Of a stretch of 64,000 bases of DNA, positions 8,723-17,977 are shown one piece after another. Every line of letters begins with the position of its first letter. Position 1 is the stretch's first letter. A model generated the notes under the pieces. It had not been told where the DNA came from and ran no database searches. It saw only the letters and a list, made by a program, of their open reading frames with translations. The translations under genes were made by a program, and so were the position numbers. The stretch lies in contig NZ_CP029189.1 of the NCBI RefSeq assembly GCF_008642275.1, forward strand, positions 992,001 to 1,056,000, read 5' to 3'. The stretch comes from Streptomyces venezuelae. GTDB lineage: Bacteria > Actinomycetota > Actinomycetes > Streptomycetales > Streptomycetaceae.

Positions 8723-11233
8723 CTATCGGCTCGTCACGACCGCCTTGGACCTCAGCGGCAGTTCACGGGACGAACGGCCCACGAACACCTGCCGTCGGCC
8801 GGAACCGAGCACCCACGCGTGCCGCTCGGGATCCCATGACGACAGCGCCCGCTCGGTGATGTCGACGGTGACCCGCTCCGCCTCGCCCGGCGCCAGGACC
8901 AGTCGCCGGTAGCCGGCCAGTGCGCGCACCGGCTGGTCGAGCTCCAGCTCCGCGGACGGGCCGACGTACACCTGGGCCACCTCGGTGCCCTTGCGGCGTC
9001 CGGTGTTGCGGACGGTGAACTCCACGCGCAGCCCGCCCCGCTCCGGCCGGACGGTGAGCTTCTCGTACTGCCAGGTGGTGTACGAGAGCCCGTGCCCGAA
9101 GGGGAACAGCGGGGTCACGCGCTGGGCGTCGTACCAGCGGTGGCCGATGTGGATGCCCTCGGAGTACTCCTGGCGGCCGCCCACGCCCGGGTAGCGCAGC
9201 GGGTCGCCGCCGACCGGGGTGGCCTGTTCGTCGGCCGGGAAGGTCTGGGTGAGGCGGCCTCCGGGGTCCACGTCGCCGAAGAGCAGGTCGGCGGTGGCTC
9301 CGGCGCCCTCCTGGCCCGGGTAGTACATCTGGAGGACGGCACCGGTACGGGAGAGCCACGGCATCGTCGTACTGGAGGAGGTGTTGAGCACGACGGTCGT
9401 ACGGGGGTTGGCTGCGGCCACGGCGTCGATCAGCCGCTCCTGCCCGCCCGGGAGGGCCAGGGTGGTCCGGTCCCGGCCCTCGGTGGCGTCCTCGTAGGCG
9501 AACAGCACGACGCTGCGGACCGACTTCGCGGTCTTCACGGCCTCGGCGAGGTCTGCGGCGCGGATCGCCCCGGTGGTGTGCCGGAGCCGGAACCGCTGGC
9601 CCTTGTCCCCGCCCTCGGCGGTCACGGCGAGCCGGTGGGTGCCCGCCTTGAGGGCGAGGGTGGTGCGGCGGACGCTCATCCCGTCGGGTGCGGAGCCGAG
9701 CAGTCCGCCGGCGAAGTACTCGGCCACACCCTGCCGGACCGGGAACAGCTCCTCCCCGTCCAGGCGTACGACGGGCCGCTTCCCGGTGTAGTGGACGAGC
9801 AGGGTCCACTCGTCGTCGGCCGCGAGGCGGAACTCGCCCTCGTGGCTCCAGACGTGCCCGGGGTCCACGGCCCGCCCGTCCAGGTCGGCGGCCGGGGTCA
9901 GCAGCTTCGGCGGGAGCGGCCGCCCGTACAGGTCCTCTCCGAGGGCGTGCCGGACGGTCGAACCGTTGCCCGCCCGGCGCCGGATGGCGGTGAGCGGTGC
10001 GTCCGCCCCGTCGGGGACCACGTGCGCGCTCCCGCCGCCGCTGACGAAGGGCACCTGGCCGGTCGGTCCGATCACCGCGATCGAGCGGGCTGCGGCGCCG
10101 GTCAGGGGCAGGGTGCCGTGCTCGTTGCGCAGCAGCACCGCTCCCGCGGTGGCCACCTTGCGGGCGGTCCGCGCCCCGGCGGCGCCGTCGCGCCGGGGCC
10201 GTGCGGCGGGGGGAGCCGCGAGCAGCCCGAAGCGGTCCATGGTGGTCAGGATCCGGTGGACGGCGAGGTCGACGGCGTCCTCGGGTACGGAGCCCGCGCG
10301 CACGGCCTCGCGCAGCGGTGCGCCGAAGTGGGTGCCGCCGGGCATCTCCATGTCGAGGCCGGCGCCGATGGCGGCGACGGTGCTGTGGGTGGCGTCCCAG
10401 TCGGACATCACCCAGCCGTCGAAGCCCCAGCTGCCGCGCAGCAGTTCGTCGAGGAGGGGCTTGTTCTCGCAGGCGTGGACGCCGTTGACCTTGTTGTAGG
10501 CCCCCATGACGGCGCCCGCGCCGGCCGCCACGGCGGCCTCAAAGCCCCGTAGCTCGGTCTCGTGGAGGGTCTGCTCGGCGGCGATCACGTCGACGGTGTC
10601 GCGGCCGTGCTCCTGGTTGTTGAGGGCGAAGTGCTTGACGGTGGCGATGAGGCCCTCGTCCTGGATGCCGCGGATCATCTCGCCGACGAGGTCCGCGGTC
10701 AGGCGCGGGTCCTCGGCGAAAGTCTCGAAGTTCCGGCCCGCGTACGGGGTGCGGATGAGGTTGACCATGGGTGACAGCAGCACGTCCTGGCCGAGCGCCC
10801 GGCCCTCCCGGCCGATGACGCGGCCGTACTCGCGGGCCAGTGCCGGGTCGAAGGCGGAGGCGAGCAGGACCGGCGCGGGCAGTGCCGTCGCGGGTCGGGC
10901 GACCCGCACCCCGGCGGGCCCGTCGGCGAGGCGCAGTGCCGGGATGCCCAGGCGCGGTACGCCGGGCACGTAGCCCGCCTGGCCGAGCGGGGCGGGGTCG
11001 GGGGCTCCGTGCAGCAGGGCGGTCTTCTCGTCGAGGGTGAGCCGCTCCAGCAGGGCGTCGACCCGGGCGGCGCCCTTGGCCTCGGCTGCGGCCGGTGCGG
11101 CGGGAGGCGCCTGGCGGGCTCCCGTACCCGGCGGCATCCCGGGCGCGCAGGCACCCGTTCCGAGGGCCGCGCCCGCCGTGCCCGCCGCCGCGAGCAGTCG
11201 CATCGCGGAACGTCTGGACACGGCCTCGCTCAT
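8723..11233 (-). CDS. Secreted glycoside hydrolase family 3 beta-glucosidase with PA14 insert
   Basis: An 836 aa exported beta-glycosidase. The N-terminus (MSEAVSRRSAMRLLAAAG) has a twin-arginine-like signal ending at a cysteine in GTGACAPG, so a Tat-exported lipoprotein is plausible. The GH3 barrel contains KHFALNNQEHGRDTVD and the nucleophile motif VMSDWD. A PA14-type insert (around HVWSHEGEFRLAADD) sits in the second GH3 domain, and a fibronectin-III-like C-terminal domain follows (HIGHRWYDAQRVTPLFPFGHGLSY). It probably releases glucose from oligosaccharides outside the cell. A much longer in-frame extension upstream was rejected for lack of family similarity. Confidence 0.93.
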   Translation of the reverse strand: MSEAVSRRSAMRLLAAAGTAGAALGTGACAPGMPPGTGARQAPPAAPAAAEAKGAARVDALLERLTLDEKTALLHGAPDPAPLGQAGYVPGVPRLGIPALRLADGPAGVRVARPATALPAPVLLASAFDPALAREYGRVIGREGRALGQDVLLSPMVNLIRTPYAGRNFETFAEDPRLTADLVGEMIRGIQDEGLIATVKHFALNNQEHGRDTVDVIAAEQTLHETELRGFEAAVAAGAGAVMGAYNKVNGVHACENKPLLDELLRGSWGFDGWVMSDWDATHSTVAAIGAGLDMEMPGGTHFGAPLREAVRAGSVPEDAVDLAVHRILTTMDRFGLLAAPPAARPRRDGAAGARTARKVATAGAVLLRNEHGTLPLTGAAARSIAVIGPTGQVPFVSGGGSAHVVPDGADAPLTAIRRRAGNGSTVRHALGEDLYGRPLPPKLLTPAADLDGRAVDPGHVWSHEGEFRLAADDEWTLLVHYTGKRPVVRLDGEELFPVRQGVAEYFAGGLLGSAPDGMSVRRTTLALKAGTHRLAVTAEGGDKGQRFRLRHTTGAIRAADLAEAVKTAKSVRSVVLFAYEDATEGRDRTTLALPGGQERLIDAVAAANPRTTVVLNTSSSTTMPWLSRTGAVLQMYYPGQEGAGATADLLFGDVDPGGRLTQTFPADEQATPVGGDPLRYPGVGGRQEYSEGIHIGHRWYDAQRVTPLFPFGHGLSYTTWQYEKLTVRPERGGLRVEFTVRNTGRRKGTEVAQVYVGPSAELELDQPVRALAGYRRLVLAPGEAERVTVDITERALSSWDPERHAWVLGSGRRQVFVGRSSRELPLRSKAVVTSR

Positions 11234-11348
11234 GGGCGCTCCCTGCGGCGTGGGTCGGCGGGAGCGGCCCGCGCCGGACCGCTCCCGCGCCCACTGTGCG
11301 CCGCACGCCCGCCGGGCCGCCCGGGACGCGCCACCGCGGCGCCGAGGT

Positions 11349-11507
11349 TCAGCCCTCCGGCAGCGGCGGCGCGCTGTCGGCGGCGCGCCGGGACTCGAAA
11401 TCCCGGCGCCGCACCCGTGCCCCGGAGCGGTGGCCGCGCGTGACGTGGTCCCGTAGGAAGGCCTCCACCGCGGGCTCGGCGTGGGGGCTGAGGTCGGTCC
11501 TGGCCAC
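11349..11507 (-). CDS. Small Arg-rich protein
   Basis: A 52-codon frame starting with GTG (VARTDLSPHAEPAVEAFLRD) and ending in PPLPEG. A GGAGGGG ribosome-binding site lies about six bases upstream, and nearly every codon ends in G or C (about 49 of 52), which is typical of real genes here. The product is a short basic protein with a predicted helix in AEPAVEAFLRDHV. It fills most of the 371-base gap between the GH3 gene and the thioesterase gene; the rest of the gap shows nothing recognisable. Function unknown. Confidence 0.45.
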   Translation of the reverse strand: MARTDLSPHAEPAVEAFLRDHVTRGHRSGARVRRRDFESRRAADSAPPLPEG

Positions 11508-11604
11508 GGGCGTCCCCTCCGCCCCCCTGCGTCGTCGTGCGACGGAGCGCGGCAGTGCCTCGCCTGGCCGGCCCGGGGACGCCGTGGTGGGCGTACGTCC
11601 GTCG

Positions 11605-12057
11605 TCAGGCGTTGGGACGCAGGGTCCAGACGACCGTCATCTCGCCGGTCACGGCCTCGTCCTCGCGCTGGATGGCGATGGTGACCGGGAACTCGGGGCG
11701 GCCGCCCGCGTCGAGTTCGGCGACGACCTCGGCGGCCGGGCGGCCGAGGGTGGCGGTGGCGGTCACGACGCCCTTGGCGAGCTTCTTGTAGCCGATCTCG
11801 GCCTTCACGGCGAGCGGGACGGCGCGCGAGAGCTGGTCGCCGAAGGCGGCCAGGACGATCGCGCCGCTCGCGGACTCGGCGAGGGTGAACATCGCGCCGG
11901 CGTGCGGGCCGCCGACGTGGTTGTGGTAGTCGGGCTGGTCCGGGAGCCGGACGACCGCACGCTCGGGGGTGGTCTCCAGGAACTGGAGGTTCAGGGTCCG
12001 GGCCATGGGTACGGTCGCGGCGAGCAGTTCGCCCACGTTCATCTGGTCTGCGCTCAT
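11605..12057 (-). CDS. Hotdog-fold thioesterase (DUF4442/PaaI-like)
   Basis: A 150 aa single-domain hotdog protein. The active-site helix is visible in HNHVGGPHAGAMFTLAESASG, followed by strands ending MTVVWTLRPNA. Proteins of this kind hydrolyse acyl-CoA thioesters in the cytosol. I chose the start at MSADQMNVGELL (12057), with 16 residues of unlikely upstream sequence excluded. It is divergent from the P/Q-rich membrane protein gene. Acyl specificity cannot be read from the sequence. Confidence 0.87.
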   Translation of the reverse strand: MSADQMNVGELLAATVPMARTLNLQFLETTPERAVVRLPDQPDYHNHVGGPHAGAMFTLAESASGAIVLAAFGDQLSRAVPLAVKAEIGYKKLAKGVVTATATLGRPAAEVVAELDAGGRPEFPVTIAIQREDEAVTGEMTVVWTLRPNA

Positions 12058-12153
12058 GGAACGCGATGTTACCCGCGAGTAGTCCCCGTTGGCCAGAGTT
12101 CCCAAGGGGGCGGCCGTGGCTCCGCACCACCACGGCCACTATCGTTACCGGCC

Positions 12154-13185
12154 ATGTGGCCAGGACAGCAGCAGCCGCCCGGGGGCGAGCAGAACCCTCA
12201 GGACGCGCAACAGAACCCGTACCAGCAGCAGCCGGGACAGCCGGGGCAGCCGAACCCGTACCAGCAGCAGCCCGGTTACGGCTACCCGCAGCAGCCGGGT
12301 TACCAGCCCCCGACTGTTCCCGGCCAGCAGTGGGGCCAGCCCCAACTGCCTCAGCAGCCCCAGCCCGCCGCCACCGGCGGCGGCGGGAGTCCGTACTCGA
12401 CCAAGACCGTGGCGATCATCGCCGCGACCGCCGTCGTCGTGGCGGCCGCCGCGACCGGCGCGTTCGTCCTGACCCGGGACGACAAGAAGACCGAGGCCGA
12501 CGGCAAGCCGGCCGCCAGCCCCTCGGCGCCGGTCTCCGAGGCACCCGCCCCGGCCGGCAGCAGCCCGAACCCGCGGGCCGGCGGCAACGCCCAGCCCGTC
12601 ATCCCGGGCTGGAAGGTCGTCGTCAACACCAAGTACGGCGTCAGCTACGACGTGCCTCCCGAGTGGAACGTCAACGACTCCGGCGTGAGCCTCTCCTTCC
12701 ACGACGAGGTCAAGAACGACGGCAGCCCGATCATCACGATGAGCGGCACCGCCACCCTCAAGGAGGAGTGGTGCACGGTCGACAAGGACGCGGACGGCAG
12801 GGTCGAGAAGTTCTCGCTCGCGGACACCGGCATCAAGGGCGCCCAGGGCGCCAAGGACACCGCGCAGGTGGCGACCGACAACACCAGCGCCTGGGCCTGG
12901 GCGGCCTTCGCCCAGAAGGAGCCCAAGGGGACGGTCAAGGTGGCCGCCGCCAAGGAGTACACGACCACCTCCGGGGTCAAGGGCCACATCGTGGTGGCGA
13001 CCGCCCCGAACCTGAAGAAGGAGCACAAGTGCTCCACTGACGGCAAGACGGTCGGCTTCGGCTTCAAGAACGCCGTCGGTGACTTCGCCAGCTTCGTGCT
13101 CATCAGCGCGGCCGGTGTGAAGGACGAGGTTCCGAACGACGTCTCCGACAAGATCATCAGTTCCATCCGGCTCACCACCCCGTGA
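12154..13185 (+). CDS. Membrane-anchored Pro/Gln-rich secreted protein
   Basis: A 343 aa protein with three parts. Residues 1-72 are a cytoplasmic Pro/Gln/Tyr/Gly-rich disordered tract (repeats of NPYQQQPG). Residues about 85-110 form one membrane helix (TVAIIAATAVVVAAAATGAF). The rest is an extracellular domain of roughly 200 residues after a Ser/Pro/Ala linker. Such PQ-rich single-span proteins are common in actinomycetes and are usually of unknown role. The ATG at 12154 is the first in-frame start after the promoter region and precedes the low-complexity tract. Confidence 0.85.
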   Translation: MWPGQQQPPGGEQNPQDAQQNPYQQQPGQPGQPNPYQQQPGYGYPQQPGYQPPTVPGQQWGQPQLPQQPQPAATGGGGSPYSTKTVAIIAATAVVVAAAATGAFVLTRDDKKTEADGKPAASPSAPVSEAPAPAGSSPNPRAGGNAQPVIPGWKVVVNTKYGVSYDVPPEWNVNDSGVSLSFHDEVKNDGSPIITMSGTATLKEEWCTVDKDADGRVEKFSLADTGIKGAQGAKDTAQVATDNTSAWAWAAFAQKEPKGTVKVAAAKEYTTTSGVKGHIVVATAPNLKKEHKCSTDGKTVGFGFKNAVGDFASFVLISAAGVKDEVPNDVSDKIISSIRLTTP

Positions 13186-13251
13186 TCCGCGTCCCCGTCC
13201 CGTGCGGTCTATCCGTTTGGATTCTCGGCCCGGGGCGGGGATAGTCCGGGG

Positions 13252-14568
13252 GTGAGCTCTCCCCGCACCGAAATACCCCGTACGCCCGCGAACCGCCGTC
13301 GGCCCGAGTGGGCCGGCCGCAACTACAGCCTGCTGACGGGCGCGGCGATCATCACGAACCTGGGGAGCCACGGAGCGCACATCGCGGCCGCCTTCGCGGT
13401 CATGCAGTCCGGCGGATCCGTCGGCGACGTCGGCCTGATCGCGGCCGCCCGCACCCTGCCGCTCGTCCTCTTCCTGCTCATCGGCGGCGCCATCGCCGAC
13501 CGGCTGCCCCGGCACCGCGTGATGGTCGCGGCCAACGTCCTGAACTGCCTCTCGCAGGCCGCCTTCGCCGCCCTCGTCCTCGCGGGCGAACCGCAGCTGT
13601 GGCAGATGATGCTGCTGACCGCGCTGTGCGGCACCGGTACGGCCTTCTTCAACCCCGCGGCCGAGGGCATGCTGCTCTCCACCGTCTCCGGCGAACACTC
13701 CAACCGGGCCTTCGCGCTCTTCCGCATGGCGATCAACGGCGCCGGCATCGGGGGCGCGGCCCTCGGCGGAGCGATGATCGCCGCGGTGGGCCCGGGCTGG
13801 GTGCTGGCCGCCGACGCGGCGGCCTTCGCCGTCGCCGGCGCCCTGCGCACCTTCCTCGACGTCAGCCACGTACCCGACCGCGCCCCCGGCGGGGGTCTGC
13901 TGGCCGATCTGCGCGAGGGCTGGGTGGAGGTCCGGACCCGCCCCTGGCTGTGGAGCATCGTGCTCCAGTTCTCCGTCGTGGTGGCCGTCGTCGGCGCCGC
14001 CGACGCGGTCTACGGACCGCTGGTCGCCCGGGACCAGCTGGGCGGGCCCGCGCCCTGGGGCGTGGCCCTGGCCTTCTTCGGTGTCGGCACCATCGCCGGG
14101 GCCGTCCTGATGATGGCGTGGAAACCGCGCCGTCTGCTGCTCGTCGGCACGCTGTGCGTGTTCCCGCTGGCGCTGCCCTCGGCGGGACTCGCCGTGCCGC
14201 TGCCCGTGTGGGGACTGTGCGTGGTGATGTTCGTGAGCGGCGCCGCGATCGAGGTCTTCGGCGTGAACTGGATGACCGCGATGCACCAGGAGATCCCGGA
14301 GGAGAAGTTCTCCCGGGTCACCGCCTACGACTGGTTCGGCTCGGTGTCGATGCTGCCGGTGGCCACCGCGCTGGCCGGGCCCGCCGAAGCGGCTTTCGGG
14401 CGCACCGAGGCCCTGTGGGGCTGCGCGGTCCTGGTCGTCGTGCCCACCGCCCTGGTCCTCCTGGTCCCGGACGTCCGCCGTATGACCCGCAGGGCGCACG
14501 GCAAGACGGTCGCCGGGGCGGCCCCCGCCCCGGCCGAGCAGAGGCCCACCGAGGCCGTCGGCCACTGA
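13252..14568 (+). CDS. MFS transporter
   Basis: A 438 aa polytopic membrane protein of the major facilitator superfamily (MFS_3/enterobactin-exporter-like). The first helix follows NYSLLTGAAIITNLGSHGAHIAAAF, and the cytoplasmic loop after helix 2 is reduced to GGAIADRLPRHRVMV, matching the MFS G-x-x-x-D-R-x-x-R/K pattern. Twelve hydrophobic segments can be counted. It starts with GTG at 13252. Probably a drug or metabolite exporter; the substrate is unknown. Confidence 0.9.
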   Translation: MSSPRTEIPRTPANRRRPEWAGRNYSLLTGAAIITNLGSHGAHIAAAFAVMQSGGSVGDVGLIAAARTLPLVLFLLIGGAIADRLPRHRVMVAANVLNCLSQAAFAALVLAGEPQLWQMMLLTALCGTGTAFFNPAAEGMLLSTVSGEHSNRAFALFRMAINGAGIGGAALGGAMIAAVGPGWVLAADAAAFAVAGALRTFLDVSHVPDRAPGGGLLADLREGWVEVRTRPWLWSIVLQFSVVVAVVGAADAVYGPLVARDQLGGPAPWGVALAFFGVGTIAGAVLMMAWKPRRLLLVGTLCVFPLALPSAGLAVPLPVWGLCVVMFVSGAAIEVFGVNWMTAMHQEIPEEKFSRVTAYDWFGSVSMLPVATALAGPAEAAFGRTEALWGCAVLVVVPTALVLLVPDVRRMTRRAHGKTVAGAAPAPAEQRPTEAVGH

Positions 14569-14620
14569 CGCGTGGCCGGTCCCGGGGGTGCGGCCCGGAC
14601 GGCTCGGCCCAGGCGCTCAC

Positions 14621-14668
14621 GCTCCGGGCGACGCACGCTCCGGGCGACGCATGCTCCGGGCGACGCAC
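14621..14668. repeat. Three tandem 16-base repeats
   Basis: The unit GCTCCGGGCGACGCAC occurs three times head to tail at 14621, 14637 and 14653, with a single base difference in the second copy. They lie in the gap between the convergent MFS and spermidine-synthase-like genes. No coding role is seen. Confidence 0.85.
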
Positions 14669-14679
14669 CCCCCGGCCGC

Positions 14680-15528
14680 TCACCCCAGGCTGAACGCACC
14701 CTCCGGGGGCGCCGGGGACGGTGCCGCGTCCGCGTCGGCCACCGGCGCCGCGCCCTTCCTGAACCGGGCCAGCCCGTCCCCGTACTCCACCCGGGCGGGA
14801 AAGGCGTCGGCCGCGCACCGGCGGGCCAGCGCGCCCACCTCCAGCGGGGCGTCGGAGGCCAGCAGTACGGCGTTCCCGAACCGCCTCCCCCGCAGCACCG
14901 CCGGCTCGGCGATCAGCGCCAGCTCCGCGAACGCCTCGGCGAAGTTCGCCACCTGCGCCCGCAGGAAGTCGAAGGGCGCCCCGTCGGCCAGGTTCGCCGC
15001 GTACAGCCCGCCGGGCCTCAGCACCCGCGCGGCGGCCCGGGCGTACTCCACCGACGTCAGCTGCGCCGGCACCCGTGAGCCGCCGAACACGTCGGCCACC
15101 ACCACGTCCACGCCGGCCGCGGGCGCCGCCTCCAGCCAGGCGCGGGCGTCGGCGGTGTGCACGCTGACCCCCGAGCCCGGCGCGAGCGGCAGGTGCTCGG
15201 CCACCAGGCCGACCAGGCCCGCGTCGAACTCGACGACCGTCTGCCGGGAGCCGGCCCGGGTCGCCGCGGCGTAGCGCGGCAGGGTGAGCGCGCCGCCGCC
15301 GAGGTGCAGCAGGTCCAGCGCGCGCCCCGGCTCGGCGGCGCAGTCCAGGACGTGTGCGAGGCGGCGTACGTACTCGAACTCCAGGTGCTGCGGATCGTCC
15401 AGGTCCACGTACGACTGCGGGGCCCCGTCGACGGTCAGCAGCCAGGCCCGGTCCCGGTCCACGTCCGGCATCAGCTTGGCGGTGCCCTGGCCCACGTCCC
15501 GGACGACCGGGATCTGTTCGTCGCTCAC
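14680..15528 (-). CDS. Spermidine-synthase-like methyltransferase-fold protein
   Basis: A 282 aa Rossmann-fold protein related to spermidine synthases. The SAM/dcSAM-binding strand LDLLHLGGGALTLPRY (near residues 92-107), the acidic VVEFDAGLV, and DVVVADVFGG match the family fold. The catalytic and polyamine-binding residues of true spermidine synthases are not clearly conserved, so a real aminopropyl transfer is doubtful. The C-terminal 25 residues are Ala/Pro-rich. Convergent with the MFS gene. Confidence 0.8.
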   Translation of the reverse strand: MSDEQIPVVRDVGQGTAKLMPDVDRDRAWLLTVDGAPQSYVDLDDPQHLEFEYVRRLAHVLDCAAEPGRALDLLHLGGGALTLPRYAAATRAGSRQTVVEFDAGLVGLVAEHLPLAPGSGVSVHTADARAWLEAAPAAGVDVVVADVFGGSRVPAQLTSVEYARAAARVLRPGGLYAANLADGAPFDFLRAQVANFAEAFAELALIAEPAVLRGRRFGNAVLLASDAPLEVGALARRCAADAFPARVEYGDGLARFRKGAAPVADADAAPSPAPPEGAFSLG

Positions 15529-15571
15529 CGCTCCATTGTCCGGCAGCGGCCGAGCGGCTTTCGGACGGTCC

Positions 15572-16426
15572 TCAGGCGGCCCCGGCCGACCAGACCGCCG
15601 CCGCCTCCTCCACGTGCTCCGCGGCCTGCGCCAGGCCCGCCCGTGCCGCCGGGTCCCGCCGTGCCGGATCCAGCACGTTGCGCCCGAAGGCCTTGCGTGC
15701 GGCCGCCGACGGGGTGATCAGCAGGACCCGCGCCCCGGCCTCCCGCAGCCGCGCGGCCTGTGCCGACGGCGAGGGGACCAGCTTGGAGCCGAGCGAGATG
15801 GGGGCGATGATCACCACGCGCGCATGGCCGACGGCCAGGTCGGCATTGGTGGCGGAGCGGATCCCGCCGTCGATGAAACGGCGCCCGCCGACCGTCACCG
15901 GCGGCCACACCCCCGGCACGGCGCAGCTCGCCGACACCGCGTCGACGAGTCCGCTGCCGCTCCCCCGCTCGAAGGCTTCGAGTTCACCGCTCTGCGCGTC
16001 CACCGCCGTGACGACGAGCCGCCGTTCGGGCCACTCCCGGGAGACCAGCCGGGAGGCCAGGACGTCCCGCCGCTCCTTCTCCCCCACGGTGTGGGCGGCC
16101 AGTGCCAGGGCGCCGACCCGCTGCCGGTAGGCCGTCGCGGTGCGCGAGCGCGCCATGGCGACGGCGTACCGGGCGAGGAGGCCCGCCCCCAGTCTCGCCG
16201 CGACCTCGCCCTCGGCTCCCCCGAGCTGGCGCTCGTAGAGCTCTTGCGGGGTGAGCAGTCCGGAGGTGAGCTGGGCCCCGACCACCGAACCGGCCGAGGT
16301 GCCGACGACGAGGCCGGCGTTCGTGAGGTCCACGCCCGCGCGGGCGAGGCCGTACAGGATCCCGCACTCCCAGCCGATTCCGGTCAGTCCGCCGCCGCCG
16401 AGCACCAGCGCCGTGTCCGTGCTCAT
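15572..16426 (-). CDS. Patatin-like phospholipase
   Basis: A 284 aa lipolytic acyl hydrolase. It shows the glycine-rich oxyanion loop LGGGGLTGIGWE (residues 8-19), the nucleophile elbow GTSAGSVVG (about 42-50) and the catalytic-Asp motif FIDGGIRS, which together form the Ser-Asp dyad of the patatin family. There is no signal peptide, so it probably acts on membrane lipids from the cytosolic side. Read in the same direction as tuf3 upstream but separated by a hairpin. Confidence 0.92.
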   Translation of the reverse strand: MSTDTALVLGGGGLTGIGWECGILYGLARAGVDLTNAGLVVGTSAGSVVGAQLTSGLLTPQELYERQLGGAEGEVAARLGAGLLARYAVAMARSRTATAYRQRVGALALAAHTVGEKERRDVLASRLVSREWPERRLVVTAVDAQSGELEAFERGSGSGLVDAVSASCAVPGVWPPVTVGGRRFIDGGIRSATNADLAVGHARVVIIAPISLGSKLVPSPSAQAARLREAGARVLLITPSAAARKAFGRNVLDPARRDPAARAGLAQAAEHVEEAAAVWSAGAA

Positions 16427-16453
16427 CTCCGCCCGCCCCTCCGCCGTGTCCGT

Positions 16454-16494
16454 GGTGACGGCAGGCAGTCTCGCCCAGCCTGCCCGCCGTCACC
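16454..16494 (-). terminator. Probable terminator of tuf3
   Basis: An inverted repeat with arms GGTGACGGC (16454-16462) and GCCGTCACC (16486-16494), extended inward by further pairing after one mismatch. It lies 26 bases past the tuf3 stop and upstream of the patatin gene. No U-tract is visible, as is common in this GC range. Confidence 0.6.
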
Positions 16495-16519
16495 AGAGCG
16501 GGTCCGGATCAGGCCCGGT

Positions 16520-17701
16520 TCACCCCAGTACGGCCGTCACCGTCCCCGCGCCGACGGTCCGCCCGCCCTCGCGGATCGCGAAGCCGAGCCCCGACTCCAG
16601 CGGGACGTCCCGGCCGAGCTCGACGGTCATCGTGACCGTCTCCCCGGGCCGGGCCACGCCGGCCTCACCCAGGTCCACGTCCCCCACCACGTCGGCGGTG
16701 CGGATGTAGAACTGCGGCCGGTAGCCGCTGGCGACCGGTGTCGTACGGCCGCCCTCGCGCCCGGAGAGCACGTACACCTGCGCGGTGAAACGGCGCTGCG
16801 GCGTCACGCTGCCGGGCGCGGCCACCACGTGCCCGCGCCGCACGCCGTCGCGCGGCACGCCGCGCAGCAGCAACGCGACGTTGTCCCCGGCCTCGGCGGA
16901 CTCCATCGGCTTCCCGAAGGTCTCCAGCCCGGTGACGACGGTCTCGGCCGGCTCTCCGTCGCCGCCGAGGACCGCCACGCGGTCCCCGAGGCGTACGGTG
17001 CCGCGCTCGACGGCGCCGGTCACGACGGTCCCGCGCCCGGTGATGGTCAGGACGTTCTCCACCGGCAGCAGGAACGGGGCGTCGGTGTAGCGCACCGGGG
17101 TCGGCACGTAGGTGTCCACCGCGTCCAGGAGCGCCTGGATCGCCTCCGTCCACCGCGGGTCGCCCTCCAGCGCCCCGAGTCCGGAGACCCGTACGACCGG
17201 CGCGCCGTCACCGCCGTATCCGTGCGCGGTGAGCAGCTCGCGGACCTCCAGCTCGACCAGGTCGGTGAGCTCGGGGTCCCCGGCGTCGGCCTTGTTGAGC
17301 GCCACCACGATGTGGTCGACGCCGACCTGCCGGGCCAGGAGCACGTGCTCGGCCGTCTGTGGCATGACCCCGTCGAGCGCGGAGACGACGAGGATCGCGC
17401 CGTCGAGTTGGGCGGCGCCCGTGACCATGTTCTTGATGTAGTCGGCGTGACCGGGCATGTCCACGTGGGCGTAGTGCCGGGTGTCGGTCTCGTACTCGAC
17501 GTGCGTGAGGTTGATGGTGATGCCGCGCCGGGACTCCTCGGGGGCCCGGTCGATGCGGTCGAAGGGCACGAAGGAGGCGCCGCCGTGCTCGGCGAGGACC
17601 TTGGTGATGGCAGCGGTGAGGGTGGTCTTGCCGTGGTCGACGTGACCCATGGTGCCGATGTTGAGGTGCGGCTTGGTGCGCACGAAGGCCGTCTTGGCCA
17701 T
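16520..17701 (-). CDS. tuf3: Divergent elongation factor Tu (EF-Tu3 type)
   Basis: A 393 aa translation GTPase that delivers aminoacyl-tRNA to the ribosome. G1 is [10 protein letters not shown], the switch I Thr lies in [16 protein letters not shown]3 is DMPGHADY and G4 is NKAD. Standard EF-Tu has DCPGHADY and NKCD, and the stretch [20 protein letters not shown] is also unlike the main Streptomyces EF-Tu1. These differences and the isolated location (no fus or ribosomal genes) match the minor tuf3 class. Tuf3 of S. coelicolor has been described as weakly expressed and positively responsive to the stringent response; whether that holds here is not visible. Domains 2 and 3 are complete. Confidence 0.93.
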   Translation of the reverse strand: MAKTAFVRTKPHLNIGTMGHVDHGKTTLTAAITKVLAEHGGASFVPFDRIDRAPEESRRGITINLTHVEYETDTRHYAHVDMPGHADYIKNMVTGAAQLDGAILVVSALDGVMPQTAEHVLLARQVGVDHIVVALNKADAGDPELTDLVELEVRELLTAHGYGGDGAPVVRVSGLGALEGDPRWTEAIQALLDAVDTYVPTPVRYTDAPFLLPVENVLTITGRGTVVTGAVERGTVRLGDRVAVLGGDGEPAETVVTGLETFGKPMESAEAGDNVALLLRGVPRDGVRRGHVVAAPGSVTPQRRFTAQVYVLSGREGGRTTPVASGYRPQFYIRTADVVGDVDLGEAGVARPGETVTMTVELGRDVPLESGLGFAIREGGRTVGAGTVTAVLG

Positions 17702-17790
17702 GGTTGATTCCCGTGTCTGGAAGCTGGAACGGGACCCCGAGAGCGAGCCGACCCTCCCCCTGCGGGGTCCGCCGGACGATCCGGGAAGGG

Positions 17791-17925
17791 TCAGCTTCGT
17801 GCGCCGTCGAATGCGGCGGAGAACGGTGCGTGTGCAGGTGCGTCCGCCGGTGCGCCCGGGAACACGGCAGCCTTCGGCGCGTCCGCGACTGCGGACCGCG
17901 CTGCGAGGAAGGCGTACCGGTTCAT
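17791..17925 (-). CDS. Possible 44 aa leader peptide upstream of tuf3
   Basis: An ATG frame reading [20 protein letters not shown] and ending in FDGARS, 90 bases before the tuf3 start on the same strand. AGGATCAGGGGC precedes the ATG, giving plausible ribosome-binding sequence. Codon bias is weaker than in neighbouring genes (many GCA codons). A short hairpin (CCGGA-cga-TCCGG, 17772-17784) lies between this frame and tuf3. It could be a leader ORF; translation is unproven. Confidence 0.3.
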   Translation of the reverse strand: MNRYAFLAARSAVADAPKAAVFPGAPADAPAHAPFSAAFDGARS

Positions 17926-17977
17926 GCCCCTGATCCTGCCGGACCGTGCGGGGTACGTCGAACGAATTACGGCGTGG

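Noticed and set aside
11234..12139. In-frame N-terminal extension of the GH3 protein of about 300 residues
   Set aside because: The Tat-like signal peptide begins at 11233, and the extension is antisense to the thioesterase and the small gene.
14621..14668. Possible CRISPR-like array
   Set aside because: The repeats are head to tail without spacers, so this is a simple tandem repeat.
14680..15528. Polyamine pathway link between the spermidine-synthase-like protein and the agmatinase
   Set aside because: They are 16 kb apart, and the former lacks clear polyamine-site residues.
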